Source: Halothiobacillus sp. (GTDB taxonomy: Bacteria > Pseudomonadota > Gammaproteobacteria > Halothiobacillales > Halothiobacillaceae). From it: a stretch of DNA of 63,101 bases. Position numbers and translations under genes: made by a program. The stretch spans positions 1-63,101 of the forward strand of contig JAGUXT010000019.1 in NCBI GenBank assembly GCA_020061705.1. The letters run 5' to 3'. The notes below the pieces were generated by a model. It saw nothing but the letters and a program-made list of their open reading frames with translations, did no database searches and was not told the DNA's origin. This document shows, one piece after another, positions 37,521 to 47,205 of this stretch (within the stretch, counting starts at the first letter, position 1; each line of letters begins with the position of its first letter).

Positions 37521-38348
37521 TTAAGTGGCACGCCGCCCGCGCCACATGCCCCACAACACCCAGGCCGAGCCGCCCACTGCCCATATCAACAACGGAATCA
37601 CGATCCAGCGTCCCTCGGGGTAGCCACCGTCAAACGGTATGACGGCAAGCGCTGCGCCGATCAGAATGATGGCCAGAATGGGACGCCCCCAGCGCACATT
37701 CAGCGGGAAACAGCGCACCAGGCGCATTCCCAGTCCGGCCGCCAGCCAGCCGATCAGGGCACCGGCCAGAATATCCTGTGGCCAGTGAGCCCCGACAATG
37801 ATGCGCGACAAGGCCGGAATCAGCGCCAGCCCTGCGGCGAGCAGGACGCCCTGCCAGGGCAGGCGCAAGGCGAGGGCGAACACCCCGGCTGTGACTAGCG
37901 CGGTGGTGGCGTGACCGGAGGGAAAGGCCTTGCTGTGCAGGCTGTGGCCGATGATGTGCAACAGGTGTTCCGGATACACGCCGGCAGGGCGCACCTGGTT
38001 CATGGCGGGTTTGATGTCGTGCACGATCAGGGTGGCCACAATGCCCGCCAGCACTGCGACCCATACCAGTTCAGGCTTTCGCCACACCAGGGGCAGCAGC
38101 AAGACCACGGCGGGCAAGGTATCGGCCAAAAGGCTCATGCCTGCCCAGAAGCTGATCCACAGCAACGCTTTGTCCAGGCCAAGCCCGGCACCTAGCGAGT
38201 TGATAAAAAAGAAGGCATTGACGTTGTTGCCCTGCGGCCAGGCCAAAGCCAGCAAAACGGCAAACAATGCGGTCATTGCCCAGTAGGCCCGACGCGCGGC
38301 GGCATCGACAAAGATCGACTCCGCCACAGGATTTAAGCGTTTTTCCAT
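37521..38348 (-). CDS. PAP2-family lipid phosphatase
   Basis: Inner-membrane phosphatase of 275 residues, probably acting on a lipid pyrophosphate or phosphatidyl headgroup facing the periplasm. About six helices. The three catalytic motifs are KPAMNQVRP, FPSGHATTALV and SRIIVGAHWPQDILAG. It overlaps the upstream glycosyltransferase gene by 16 bases. Third gene of an operon with a flippase-like protein and a GT2 transferase, which suggests undecaprenyl-phosphate or lipid A metabolism rather than general phospholipid turnover. Confidence 0.85.
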   Translation of the reverse strand: MEKRLNPVAESIFVDAAARRAYWAMTALFAVLLALAWPQGNNVNAFFFINSLGAGLGLDKALLWISFWAGMSLLADTLPAVVLLLPLVWRKPELVWVAVLAGIVATLIVHDIKPAMNQVRPAGVYPEHLLHIIGHSLHSKAFPSGHATTALVTAGVFALALRLPWQGVLLAAGLALIPALSRIIVGAHWPQDILAGALIGWLAAGLGMRLVRCFPLNVRWGRPILAIILIGAALAVIPFDGGYPEGRWIVIPLLIWAVGGSAWVLWGMWRGRRAT

Positions 38349-39334
38349 GCTACGTCATCGTTTTCAGGGGAGGCATCCTTGTTGCGCACGATGTAACTCT
38401 TGCGCTCCTGCGATTCGAAATATACCCGCGATACCATTTCGGCCAAAACCCCGGTGGTGAGCATTTGCACGCCGACAAGAATCAGCAGGATCGAGGTAAA
38501 AAACAGCGGACGTGTACCGATGCTCTCGCCAAAAAGCTTCAGTACCAGCATGTAACTCATCAACACGCCGCCCAAGCCCCCCAGACCCAGGCCTACCATG
38601 CCGAAAAAATGCCCCGGACGCGCCGAAAAGCGCATGAAGAAGAACACTACCAGCAAGTCGATAATGACGCGGAAGGTGCGCGAAATACCGTATTTGGACA
38701 CGCCATGCGTACGCGCATGGTGCGAGACGACTTCTTCGGCAATGCGGTTGGGCGCGGTATAGGTTGCAAGCCAAGCTGGAATGAAGCGGTGCATTTCGCC
38801 ATATAAACGAATGCTTTTCACCACTTCGGCACGGAAGACCTTCAGGCTGCAACCATAGTCATGCAGATGCACCCCGGTAATTTTGCGAATCAATTTATTG
38901 GCAATGCGCGAAGGAATTTTGCGCATAATCACCGCATCCTGGCGGTTCTTGCGCCAGCCGGAGACTAAGTCCAAGTCTTCATCAAGCAGGCGATTGACCA
39001 TGCGCGGAATGTCGATGGGGTCGTTCTGCAGATCGCCATCCAGGGTGGCAATCACATCGCCGCGCGCCAGATCAATGCCTGCCTGCATGGCGGCGGTCTG
39101 GCCGAAATTACGTCGTAGCTCGACCACGCGTACATGCTCGCCGTATTGTGCCTGCCCTTCGCGCATGGTGGCCAGGGTGGCATCCGAGCTACCATCGTTG
39201 ACCAGCAATACTTCCCAGGGCATGGGGTAGCTGCCCAGAACTTCATGTACACGCGCCAGCATGGGCATGACATTGTCCTGTTCGTTGTACATGGGGATGA
39301 CGAGGGATAAGCGGTGGTCGGTCGTTGTAGTCAT
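38333..39334 (-). CDS. GT2 polyprenyl-phosphate glycosyltransferase (GtrB/ArnC-like)
   Basis: Membrane-bound family 2 glycosyltransferase of 333 residues, likely moving a sugar from a nucleotide donor to undecaprenyl phosphate. LSLVIPMYNEQDNV opens the GT-A fold, TLDGDLQNDP holds the DXD-type metal site near residue 97, and DYGCSLKVFRAEVV follows. Two C-terminal helices (about 230-300) anchor it, as in GtrB and ArnC. It overlaps the upstream gene by four bases and the downstream PAP2 gene by 16. ArnC itself is not claimed because no other arn gene is near. Confidence 0.88.
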   Translation of the reverse strand: MTTTTDHRLSLVIPMYNEQDNVMPMLARVHEVLGSYPMPWEVLLVNDGSSDATLATMREGQAQYGEHVRVVELRRNFGQTAAMQAGIDLARGDVIATLDGDLQNDPIDIPRMVNRLLDEDLDLVSGWRKNRQDAVIMRKIPSRIANKLIRKITGVHLHDYGCSLKVFRAEVVKSIRLYGEMHRFIPAWLATYTAPNRIAEEVVSHHARTHGVSKYGISRTFRVIIDLLVVFFFMRFSARPGHFFGMVGLGLGGLGGVLMSYMLVLKLFGESIGTRPLFFTSILLILVGVQMLTTGVLAEMVSRVYFESQERKSYIVRNKDASPENDDVAWKNA

Positions 39335-40263
39335 TCTGGGTTCGTGGTTTTATGAGGTGGAGGCATGGTAGCCGATTTGCCCGCAATCAGCATGGCAAGC
39401 AGGCCAAAGACCAGACTTGTGCCCAGCAAGAACAGATGAGTGTTGATCGCCGCCGTGGTTGCTGACGCAAGTTCCAGCCCCTGGGGCAGCAGGGCAGCCA
39501 GCATTCCCGCCTCATAGGTGCCAAACCCGCCCGGCGCATGAATCGGCAACACCGAGGTCACTTCACCGCCCAGCACGCCAAGACCTGCGCCCGTCCAGGA
39601 GATCGGCACAAACTGGCGCAGCACCCAGGCCAGTGCGGCCAGCTTGACCAGCCAGTTGGCCCATGTGAGCAGCACACCACGTGCAAAATGCGCCGCATCA
39701 TGCGGCAGCCCGGCGAGCAGCTTCTCGAACAGACCACGCAACTTGCCTGCGTTGAGCCGGGCAACCCGAGCACCCAGCCACCCACGCAACGCCCAAAGCA
39801 CAAACGGTGCGATCAAGGCGAGCAGCACCAGCCCCAGCGCCAAGGCTTCTATTTTCGCCAGCCACAACAGACTGCCCAGCGCCAAAGCCGCCAATACCTG
39901 CGCATCCACCAGGCGAATCCAGAATAACCCCGCCAGGGCATACGCCGGATCGGTGCCGAAGTTTTGCCGCATCAGTAGTGGAAAACTCAATTCCCCGGCG
40001 CGCATCGGCAACAGATTGTTCCACAGGTTGTGCTGCAAATTGAGTGACAAAACCGCGCCAAAAGCCCCGCGAATTTCGAAATGATCGGCCACCCGCCAGG
40101 CGCGCAGAACATAACTTGTCAGCATCAAGCCAATCGCCAAGGCCAGGCCGCCCAATGAAATGCTTGTCCAGGGCGCAAGCAAACGCGCCCAGCCAAATGC
40201 CCATTCGATGACTAGGGCTAGGAGGAGAACCAGCAGATAGGGCAGTAAGGTGCGAATCGACAT
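39331..40263 (-). CDS. LPG-synthase-type transmembrane protein (UPF0104 family)
   Basis: Integral membrane protein of 310 residues of the lysylphosphatidylglycerol-synthase flippase-like (UPF0104) family. Features include LRAWRVADHFEIRGAFGAVLS near residue 50, NNLLPMRAGELSFPLLMR, and HAPGGFGTYEAGMLAALLPQ in the C-terminal half. Start at 40263 (MSIRTLLPYLL); the frame extends 35 codons upstream across the neighbouring toxin gene. First gene of an operon with the GT2 transferase and PAP2 phosphatase. I infer transport or modification of a glycosylated lipid carrier. Confidence 0.82.
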   Translation of the reverse strand: MSIRTLLPYLLVLLLALVIEWAFGWARLLAPWTSISLGGLALAIGLMLTSYVLRAWRVADHFEIRGAFGAVLSLNLQHNLWNNLLPMRAGELSFPLLMRQNFGTDPAYALAGLFWIRLVDAQVLAALALGSLLWLAKIEALALGLVLLALIAPFVLWALRGWLGARVARLNAGKLRGLFEKLLAGLPHDAAHFARGVLLTWANWLVKLAALAWVLRQFVPISWTGAGLGVLGGEVTSVLPIHAPGGFGTYEAGMLAALLPQGLELASATTAAINTHLFLLGTSLVFGLLAMLIAGKSATMPPPHKTTNPE

Positions 40264-40264
40264 G

Positions 40265-40603
40265 TTATTTGGGGTGCTGCTGCCCAATAAATTGGCAAAG
40301 TGCATCTTGTGCGGCAGACAGCGCATCTTTGCTGACGATGGCAAACGATTTGATAACCAAGCTGACATTCAGTGTGACCACACGGTCAATACGAATCCAG
40401 CTCGCTACGGGCAAAGCGCCTGCATCAAGATCCTCAATGCCGAGTGGGATGGCAAGCTCATGATGCGAGCGTGAGGTCACCGCCAAGGCAATAAAATCGC
40501 CGTAACCATCCGGCGTGGTTAGCGCAAGCACAGGGCGGCGCTTGCTGGATGATAGATCCGTGAATGGGAATGGCACTAGAAGTAGGGCGCCGGGCTTAAA
40601 CAT
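40265..40603 (-). CDS. PemK/MazF-like toxin
   Basis: A 112-residue protein with the PemK/MazF endoribonuclease fold: FKPGALLLVPFPFTDLSSSK then RRPVLALTTP, and a C-terminal ALSAAQDALCQFIGQ. Family members cleave mRNA at short sequences and stop growth. The ATG at 40603 overlaps the antitoxin stop by eight bases; starts further upstream lie inside the antitoxin. The activity of this member is not shown by sequence alone. Confidence 0.8.
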   Translation of the reverse strand: MFKPGALLLVPFPFTDLSSSKRRPVLALTTPDGYGDFIALAVTSRSHHELAIPLGIEDLDAGALPVASWIRIDRVVTLNVSLVIKSFAIVSKDALSAAQDALCQFIGQQHPK

Positions 40604-40790
40604 GATTCCAAACCTCATCGTCTGGATTGTCCCAGACGTGTTCGAGAGCATTGCTTTGAGCCTGCACCAGATTTTGCCATTCCTGATTTTCCTGTCGTGT
40701 CTTGAGATAGCCAATGAAATCCAGTACTTCACGCGCTTGCTCAATCGGCAGGGTTTTAGCCTGTTCCTGAATCATTTCCGCCCATGTCAT
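40596..40790 (-). CDS. Small antitoxin of the PemK/MazF-like module
   Basis: A 64-residue acidic protein preceding the toxin gene: EMIQEQAKTLPIEQAREVLD and IGYLKTRQENQEW. It resembles DUF2281-type antitoxins, in which a short helical region blocks the toxin. First gene of a two-gene operon, as usual for antitoxins. Divergent from valS with 87 bases between. Confidence 0.72.
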   Translation of the reverse strand: MTWAEMIQEQAKTLPIEQAREVLDFIGYLKTRQENQEWQNLVQAQSNALEHVWDNPDDEVWNHV

Positions 40791-40877
40791 TGATCTGTTC
40801 CTCGCTCAGTACAAGTCGATGTGTTCTTCATGCCGCTATAATGCCCCATCTTTAACACCGCACCGAACTCTTACATC

Positions 40878-43679
40878 ATGGAAAAAACCTACGAACCCCA
40901 CGCCATTGAAGCCCGTTGGTATGCAGCCTGGGAGCAGGCGGGGTACTTTGCACCCAGGGAAAACGCTGCTGCGCCTGCCTACTGCATTATGCTGCCGCCG
41001 CCGAATGTGACCGGCAGCCTGCACATGGGGCATGCGTTTCAGGACACCATCATGGATGCGCTGACCCGCTATCACCGCATGAAGGGCGAGCCGACGCTGT
41101 GGCAGCCGGGTACGGATCATGCCGGGATTGCAACCCAGATGGTGGTGGAGCGTCGCCTGGCCGCGCAGGGCTTGAGCCGTCACGATGTGGGGCGCGAGGC
41201 GTTTATTGACAAGGTTTGGGAGTGGAAGGGCGAGTCGGGCGATACGATTACCCGCCAGATGCGCCGTCTGGGCGCTTCGCCGGACTGGTCGCGCGAGCGT
41301 TTCACCATGGATGAAGGGCTGTCGGATGCGGTGAAGGAAACCTTCGTGCGTCTGTATGACGATGGCCTGATCTATCGCGGCAAGCGTCTGGTCAACTGGG
41401 ACCCGGTGCTGCACACGGCGGTGTCGGATCTGGAAGTTATCAGCGAAGAAGAAAATGGCTCGATGTGGCATTTTCACTATACGTTAAGCGATGGCAGTGG
41501 ACATTTAACCGTCGCCACCACCCGCCCGGAAACCATGCTCGGCGACACCGCCGTGGCGGTGAACCCTGAGGATGAACGCTATAAGCATATGATTGGCAAG
41601 ACGATTACCCTGCCGCTGGTCGGGCGCGAGATTCCGATCATTGCGGATGATTACGTCGATATGGCGTTTGGCACCGGCTGCGTGAAAATCACCCCGGCGC
41701 ATGATTTCAATGACTATGCCATTGGACAGCGGCATAACCTGCCGATGATTTGTGTGCTGACCAACGATGCGCGCATCAACGACAACAGCCCGGAGAAATA
41801 CCGTGGCCTTGACCGCTTTGAGGCGCGTGATGTGATCGTGCACGACTTGAAGGAGCTTGATCTGCTCGGCGAGATCAAGCCGCACAAGCTGATGGTGCCG
41901 CGTGGCGACCGCACCGGCGCGGTGATCGAGCCGATGCTGACCGACCAGTGGTTTGTTGATCTGACCCGTGAAGTGCAGCCCGATGGTCGCCCCGGCGGCA
42001 AGACCGCCATCACTGACCCGGCGCTGGCCTGCGTGCATGATGGTCGCGTCAAGTTCGTGCCGCAGAACTGGGAAAACACCTATTTCCAATGGCTGAACAA
42101 TATCCAGGACTGGTGCATCAGCCGCCAGATCTGGTGGGGTCACCGCATTCCGGCCTGGTATGACGCAGGCGGCAATGTGTATGTCGCCCGCGACGAGGCT
42201 GAGGCGCGCAGCAAGTACAACCTGCCTGCCGCGACCGCGCTGAATCAGGATAACGATGTGCTGGACACCTGGTTCTCCTCCGCCCTGTGGCCGTTCTCTA
42301 CCCTCGGCTGGCCCGAAAAAACCCCGGAGCTTGCGACCTTCTACCCCACCAGCGTGCTGGTCACCGGCTTCGACATTATCTTTTTCTGGGTCGCACGCAT
42401 GGTGATGATGGGTAACTACTTCATGGGCGAGGTGCCGTTCCGCGAGGTCTACGTCCACGGTCTGGTGCGCGACGCGCAGGGGCAGAAAATGTCCAAGTCC
42501 AAGGGCAACGTGCTCGACCCGATTGACCTGATCGACGGCATCGACCTGGAAAGCCTGGTGCAGAAGCGCACTAGTGGCCTGATGCAGCCGCAGATGGCGA
42601 AAAAAATCGAGAAAGACACGCGCAAGGAGTTCCCGGAAGGCATTCCCGCGCTGGGAACCGACGCGATGCGCTTTACCTTCGCTGCGCTGGCCTCCAACGG
42701 GCGCGATATTCGCTTTGATTTGCAGCGTGTGGAGGGTTATCGCAATTTCTGCAACAAGCTGTGGAACGCCAGCCGCTTTGTGTTGATGCAGTGCGAAGAA
42801 CATGACACCGGGCTGGAAGGCGATGTGTCGCTCACCTTGGCCGACCGCTGGATTATCAGCCGCTTACAACAGCTCGAAACCGAGGTGATTCGCCAGTTCG
42901 AGGCTTACCGCTTCGATTTGGCGGCGCAGGCGCTGTACGAATTCACTTGGAACGAGTATTGCGATTGGTATCTGGAACTGACCAAGCCTGCCTTGCGCAC
43001 GGGTGATGAACAGACCCAGCGCGGAACACGCCGTACCTTGGTACGAGTCCTGGAAACCCTGTTGCGCCTGCTGCATCCGATCATGCCGTTCATTACCGAA
43101 GAAATTTGGCAGCGGGTTGCGCCGCTGGCGGGCAAACAAGGTGCAACCATCATGCTGCAAGCCTTCCCGCAGCCGGATGCCAGCCGTATCGACGAGGGCG
43201 CATTGGCGGATATTGAATGGCTCAAGACCTTCGTGCTCGGCGTGCGCAAGATTCGTGCGGACATGGACATTGCGCCGGGCAAGCCGCTGCCGGTGTTGTT
43301 GGGTAAGGCAACACAGAATGACCGTCGCTTGCTGGACGCCAACGCCAGCTTCATCACCTCGCTGGCGCGGGTGGAAAGCATCAGCGTATTGGATGATGAG
43401 TCCGCCGCGCCGGAGTCTGCCGTGGCGCTGGTTGGCGAAATGAAAGTGATGATCCCGCTGGCGGGTTTGATCGACAAGGACGCTGAACTGGCGCGCTTGG
43501 CGAAGGAAATCGAGCGTTTGAGCAAGGAACTGGACAAATGTCGCGCCAAGCTCGGCAACGCCGCCTATACCGATAAAGCCCCGCCCGCGGTGGTCGAACA
43601 AGAACGCCAGCGCGAGCGCGACTACAGCTCAGCACTGGAGCAGTTGCAGGCGCAGCATGTGAAGATTGGCGCGCTGTGA
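40878..43679 (+). CDS. valS: Valyl-tRNA synthetase
   Basis: Class I synthetase of 933 residues that charges tRNA-Val and edits mischarged threonine. The HIGH-type site is [15 protein letters not shown] near residue 40, the CP1 editing domain includes [19 protein letters not shown], the KMSKS loop is [14 protein letters not shown], and a C-terminal coiled coil (about 860-933) ends the protein. Length is normal. The next gene starts with GTG overlapping its stop by four bases. Confidence 0.97.
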   Translation: MEKTYEPHAIEARWYAAWEQAGYFAPRENAAAPAYCIMLPPPNVTGSLHMGHAFQDTIMDALTRYHRMKGEPTLWQPGTDHAGIATQMVVERRLAAQGLSRHDVGREAFIDKVWEWKGESGDTITRQMRRLGASPDWSRERFTMDEGLSDAVKETFVRLYDDGLIYRGKRLVNWDPVLHTAVSDLEVISEEENGSMWHFHYTLSDGSGHLTVATTRPETMLGDTAVAVNPEDERYKHMIGKTITLPLVGREIPIIADDYVDMAFGTGCVKITPAHDFNDYAIGQRHNLPMICVLTNDARINDNSPEKYRGLDRFEARDVIVHDLKELDLLGEIKPHKLMVPRGDRTGAVIEPMLTDQWFVDLTREVQPDGRPGGKTAITDPALACVHDGRVKFVPQNWENTYFQWLNNIQDWCISRQIWWGHRIPAWYDAGGNVYVARDEAEARSKYNLPAATALNQDNDVLDTWFSSALWPFSTLGWPEKTPELATFYPTSVLVTGFDIIFFWVARMVMMGNYFMGEVPFREVYVHGLVRDAQGQKMSKSKGNVLDPIDLIDGIDLESLVQKRTSGLMQPQMAKKIEKDTRKEFPEGIPALGTDAMRFTFAALASNGRDIRFDLQRVEGYRNFCNKLWNASRFVLMQCEEHDTGLEGDVSLTLADRWIISRLQQLETEVIRQFEAYRFDLAAQALYEFTWNEYCDWYLELTKPALRTGDEQTQRGTRRTLVRVLETLLRLLHPIMPFITEEIWQRVAPLAGKQGATIMLQAFPQPDASRIDEGALADIEWLKTFVLGVRKIRADMDIAPGKPLPVLLGKATQNDRRLLDANASFITSLARVESISVLDDESAAPESAVALVGEMKVMIPLAGLIDKDAELARLAKEIERLSKELDKCRAKLGNAAYTDKAPPAVVEQERQRERDYSSALEQLQAQHVKIGAL

Positions 43680-44200
43680 ACGATGAGTTAAAGGTCATCA
43701 TCATTGCTGGCCCCAACGGTGCGGGTAAAACCACGTTTGCGCGTGAATTTTTGCCTCATGAGGCGAGCTGCCCGGTGTTTGTGAACGCTGACTTGATCGC
43801 CGCCGGGTTGGCTCCTTTCGCGCCGGAAACTGCCGCTGTTACGGCCGGGCGCGTGATGTTGCAGGAGTTGGCGCGTCATTGTGCATCGCGCCGGAGCTTT
43901 GCTTTTGAAACGACACTTTCCGGGCGCGCTTATTTGCACCACATCCGCCAGTGGCAGGCGGCAGATTACCGCGTCAAGCTGATCTTTCTGCAACTCGACA
44001 GCGCTGAAGAAGCCATTGCTCGCGTGGCACAGCGCGTTCGTCAAGGCGGTCACTCTATTCCCGAAGCCACTATTCGGCGACGCTTTGTCGCCGGGCGGGA
44101 GAACTTCACACGGCTTTATGCGCCGCAAGTCGACGCATGGGCGCTGTATGACAACGCGGGCACACAGCCCGTGCTGCTGGACTGGAGCGAAAAACCATGA
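43676..44200 (+). CDS. Zeta-toxin-like P-loop kinase
   Basis: A 174-residue P-loop protein resembling zeta-toxin-family kinases: [20 protein letters not shown] (Walker A, residues 7-26), [32 protein letters not shown] and [11 protein letters not shown]. Zeta toxins phosphorylate UDP-N-acetylglucosamine and block cell-wall synthesis; chromosomal relatives like this one are largely untested. GTG start overlapping the valS stop; followed by a 72-residue partner in a four-base overlap. Confidence 0.78.
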   Translation: MNDELKVIIIAGPNGAGKTTFAREFLPHEASCPVFVNADLIAAGLAPFAPETAAVTAGRVMLQELARHCASRRSFAFETTLSGRAYLHHIRQWQAADYRVKLIFLQLDSAEEAIARVAQRVRQGGHSIPEATIRRRFVAGRENFTRLYAPQVDAWALYDNAGTQPVLLDWSEKP

Positions 44201-44415
44201 ATAAGCAACCGATCGAAATGGCGCGTGATGCCGATCTGCGTCTCTCCCAACAGGCTTTGCAGCGTGCGGCGCAGCGCGCGCGAGAGCTGGCCGTGCAAAC
44301 GGGCACGGCCATCGTGGTGAGTCACCTTGGGGTGATCGAACAGATCAATCCCAAGGCGGAGGTGGCAGCTCAATGTGTTCAGGAGCCGGTCAAACCCTAT
44401 GGCGACAAGCCATGA
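44197..44415 (+). CDS. Small partner of the zeta-like protein
   Basis: A 72-residue protein: a helical region ([20 protein letters not shown]) followed by [15 protein letters not shown]. It overlaps the zeta-like gene by four bases. I infer an antitoxin or cofactor on the basis of this coupling, although the toxin-first order differs from epsilon-zeta operons. Confidence 0.55.
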   Translation: MNKQPIEMARDADLRLSQQALQRAAQRARELAVQTGTAIVVSHLGVIEQINPKAEVAAQCVQEPVKPYGDKP

Positions 44416-44443
44416 ATGTGCCGTATGTGAAGGCTTGCCTGAT

Positions 44444-44848
44444 ATGAGTGATGCCACCACCATCCCCGAGTCTGAAATCGAATTCACTGCCATCCGCGCC
44501 AGCGGGCCGGGCGGGCAGAATGTGAACAAGGTCTCGACGGCGGTGCATCTGCGCTTTGATGTACGCGCTTCGTCGCTGCCGGAGGAGATGAAAGAGCGCG
44601 TGCTGGCGGCGCACGACTCACGCATCAGCCGTGACGGGGTGATTATCATCAAGGCACAGCGGCACAACAGCCTGGAAAAAAACCGCGCCGATGCCATCGA
44701 ACGCCTGCATGCATTGATCGCCAGCCTGACCCGCCCGATCAAACTGCGCAAACCCACCAAGCCCACGCGCGCATCCAAAACCCGGCGCATGGATAGCAAA
44801 ACCAAGCACGGCCAAACCAAGGCTTTGCGCGGCAAAGTCACTGAATAA
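44444..44848 (+). CDS. arfB: Alternative ribosome-rescue factor ArfB
   Basis: Codon-independent peptidyl-tRNA hydrolase that releases ribosomes stalled without a stop codon. The 134 residues have the GGQ catalytic motif in [20 protein letters not shown] (residues 23-25) and the basic tail [14 protein letters not shown] that enters the empty mRNA channel. GAAGGC lies before the ATG at 44444; the frame opens further upstream. A family E repeat starts directly after the stop codon. Confidence 0.92.
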   Translation: MSDATTIPESEIEFTAIRASGPGGQNVNKVSTAVHLRFDVRASSLPEEMKERVLAAHDSRISRDGVIIIKAQRHNSLEKNRADAIERLHALIASLTRPIKLRKPTKPTRASKTRRMDSKTKHGQTKALRGKVTE

Positions 44849-45070
44849 AGGGCACTTCTATAAACTCGCTGAAGCCGCGCGTCCTGTTCTCGCACCCCTT
44901 GGGCATCCTTGCCCAAGGCCTGCTGCGCAGGAAAGGCGCTCGAATCTGACTGCGACAAAATACGACTCAAAATGCTCACATATTGCGTATATGCTGCGCC
45001 TTTTCGTCGTATTTTGGCTTGTCCCAAATTGATAGACTGGTCGCCTTGATCGAATTTATAGAAGTACCCT
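44849..45070. repeat. Family E TIR element, copy 1 (after arfB)
   Basis: A 222-base element starting at the base after the arfB stop. Ends AGGGCACTTCTATAAACTCG and CGAATTTATAGAAGTACCCT are inverted repeats. An internal stem pairs CAAAATACGAC with GTCGTATTTTG. Related copies are at 45620-45725 and 50444-50587. Confidence 0.8.
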
Positions 45071-45084
45071 AAAGGATTCTCGCC

Positions 45085-45621
45085 ATGGCGCTTAGCTCCA
45101 CGATTTACAAAGCCGATCTCGATATTTCCGATATGGATCGGCACTACTACGCCAATCATGCGCTCACCCTCGCCATGCATCCGTCGGAAAATGAAACGCG
45201 CTTGATGTTGCGCTTGTTGGCGTTTGCCCTGCATGCCAACGAGGCTTTGAGCTTTACGCGCGGGCTGTGTGCAGAAGACGAGCCGGATTTGTGGCAGAAG
45301 GATTTGACCGGTGACATTGAACTGTGGATTGAGGTTGGTCAGCCGGATGAGCGCCGCTTGCGCAAGGCCTGCGGGCGGGCGCGGCAGGTGGTTGTGTATA
45401 ACTATTCGGCGCGTGCGGCGGCGATTTGGTGGGACAAGTCGGCCAAGGATTTTTCCAAGCTGAATAATTTAAGCGTGTTCGTGGTGGATGATGCCTCGGT
45501 CGAGGCGCTGGAGGCCTTGGCTGCGCGCACCATGCGCTTGTCGTTCACCATTCAGGATGGCGATGTATGGGTTTCAGATGGGGCGGTCAATGTTCCACTT
45601 GTTTTTCAAAAGCTTATGTAG
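45085..45621 (+). CDS. yaeQ: YaeQ-family protein
   Basis: A 178-residue protein matching YaeQ across its length: STIYKADLDISDMDRHYYANH, HPSENETRLMLRLLAFALHA, and DEPDLWQKDLTGDIELWIEVGQP. YaeQ has a PD-(D/E)XK nuclease-like fold and was linked to suppression of rfaH mutants; its biochemical role is unknown. AAGGA precedes the ATG. A degenerate family E repeat begins at its stop codon. Confidence 0.92.
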   Translation: MALSSTIYKADLDISDMDRHYYANHALTLAMHPSENETRLMLRLLAFALHANEALSFTRGLCAEDEPDLWQKDLTGDIELWIEVGQPDERRLRKACGRARQVVVYNYSARAAAIWWDKSAKDFSKLNNLSVFVVDDASVEALEALAARTMRLSFTIQDGDVWVSDGAVNVPLVFQKLM

Positions 45622-45725
45622 GGCGCTTCCATACATTCGCTGAAACCGTCATGTCTGCGCCAAAAGCCGACTCACAATGCTTACATACTGCATGTATGCG
45701 GCGCTTTTACGCCGAATTTTGAACA
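45620..45725. repeat. Family E element, copy 2 (degenerate, after yaeQ)
   Basis: Starts within the yaeQ stop codon with AGGGCGCTTCCATACATTCG and continues with CGACTCACAATGCTTACATA, matching copies 1 and 3. The right-hand terminal repeat is lost. Confidence 0.65.
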
Positions 45726-45736
45726 GGCACCAAGCT

Positions 45737-46472
45737 TCAGGGCAGATCGAATAGCAGGAACTCCGCGTCCTTGCTCACTTCCCGGCTCTCGTCCTGCCCC
45801 TGTTTGTGGCCTTGGCTGAATTCCAGCATGGCCTCCTGCATGATCTTCGCACCGTCGCCTGCCTGCATCGTTATCCCGTTCAGGTTTAGCGTGCCGCGTA
45901 CAAGATGCACATAGGCTCGACGCTGCGCATCCATCGGGTAACGAATGCGCTGCCCGCCATTGAGCAGCCCGGAGTAAATCAGGGCATCCTGAACCATTCT
46001 AAGCGAGCCGTCGCGACCGTCAGGGGAGGTTAAAAGTTTGAGCTCACCCACAACGAGCCCGCCAGGAATCGCTTGTTGCTGGTAGTTGGGTTCGATTCCA
46101 CTCTGGTTGGGGGTCACCCAGATCTGCAAGAAATGCGTGCGTTCAGTGGACGATGGATTGAATTCGCTATGCGTGATGCCCCGGCCAGCGCTCATCAACT
46201 GCACTTCGCCGGGGCGCAGCACGGAGCCGCCGCCGGTGGAATCTTTGTGCGCCAGTGCACCCTCAAAGGACATAGCTGAGGATTTCCATGTCACGGTGTC
46301 CATGCGGGCTGAAGCCTGCATTGGACTCCACCATGTCGTCATTGATGACGCGGAGTACACCCCAGCCCATTTCGTTGGGGTCTTGGTAGTGTCCAAAGGA
46401 AAACGTGTGGCGACTGTCGAGCCAACCCGCCCGCACATGGCCTCGATCTCCAGACGGTCTGAGGGAAATCAT
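45737..46472 (-). pseudogene. Pirin-family protein, split by a frameshift
   Basis: A cupin-fold pirin relative of about 245 codons in two frames. The first part (46472 to about 46265) reads RHTFSFGHYQDPNEMGW, SPHGHRDMEILSYVL and then stops. The second (from about 46268 downward) continues EGALAHKDSTGGG, RGITHSEFNPS. Joined after SYVL, these give the family sequence without a gap if one base is removed from the three-A run at 46265-46267 (TTT on the coding strand). The metal ligands (HGH, HSEF) are intact on both sides. It is either a recent pseudogene or a sequencing error. Second gene of the azoR operon. Confidence 0.85.
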
Positions 46473-46499
46473 GGAAAAACCTCCAATTGTCGCTGCTGA

Positions 46500-47102
46500 T
46501 TAAATTGCACTGAGCTCGGCGATACGGGCTGCGGCGTGCAGTCTGGCCTTGCTTGCTGCCTCATCACCTTTTGCCAAGCCTTCGGCATAAACAAACTCCA
46601 CCTCGGTAATGCCGACGAAGGCGAGGAAATCGCGCAAATAGGCGCTCTGCGTATCCATGAGTGTGCCGCTGTAGATGCCGCCGCGCGCGGCGAGGATGAT
46701 GGCACGCTTGCCTTTGAGCAGACCTTCCGGGCCGTTGGATGTGTAGCGGAAGGTGATGCCCGCACGGGCAATGTGGTCGAAATAGGCTTTGAGGGTGGAT
46801 GGAATGCCAAAGTTGTACATCGGCACGCCTATCGCGACCACGTCTGCAGCTTGCAACTCGGCGATCAGTTCATCCGACAGGCGCACGGCAGCCTGTAAAT
46901 CGGCGTCGCGCTGTTCCGGCGGAGTGAAAAATGCATTCAGGGTACGTTCGTCCAGATGCGGGACGGGGTGGCGGGTCAGGTCGCGCAGTATGATGCGATC
47001 CTGCGGATGCTGGTTGTGCCAGGCCTGAACAAAGTCGTCAGCCAGACGATTGGCCTGACCCGCTGCGCGGGCGCTGGTGTTGATCTGAAGTAGGGTGCTC
47101 AT
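46500..47102 (-). CDS. azoR: FMN-dependent NADH-azoreductase
   Basis: Flavodoxin-fold quinone and azo-dye reductase of 200 residues. LLQINTSARAAGQ is the FMN-phosphate loop, PMYNFGIPSTLKAYFDHIARAG (about residues 95-116) forms the flavin pocket, and AARGGIYSG follows near 140. AzoR-type enzymes act mainly as two-electron quinone reductases. The pirin gene follows 27 bases downstream, and a LysR regulator is divergent, as in many quinone- or electrophile-response loci. Confidence 0.92.
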   Translation of the reverse strand: MSTLLQINTSARAAGQANRLADDFVQAWHNQHPQDRIILRDLTRHPVPHLDERTLNAFFTPPEQRDADLQAAVRLSDELIAELQAADVVAIGVPMYNFGIPSTLKAYFDHIARAGITFRYTSNGPEGLLKGKRAIILAARGGIYSGTLMDTQSAYLRDFLAFVGITEVEFVYAEGLAKGDEAASKARLHAAARIAELSAI

Positions 47103-47181
47103 GCTTAGGCTCTCTGTAATATTTTGATGGTGAATTGAGTCTATAGATCGACAATTTGATTAAAAAGCGCAATTATTTGGC

Positions 47182-47201
47182 CTAATTCATCGAAGTATTA
47201 G
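47182..47201. promoter_or_regulatory. Possible LysR-type operator
   Basis: CTAAT (47182-47186) and ATTAG (47197-47201) form an inverted repeat just before the LysR start, in the 103-base azoR/LysR divergent gap. A location close to the regulator's start suits auto-repression. Weak evidence. Confidence 0.3.
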
Positions 47202-47205
47202 ATTA

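Noticed and set aside
40604-40744. Longer N-terminus for the PemK-like toxin
   Set aside because: Those codons lie inside the antitoxin gene; the family sequence starts at MFKPGALL (40603).
41505-42803. A 432-codon minus-strand frame inside valS
   Set aside because: Antisense to the ValS core, with no recognisable domain and no ribosome site.
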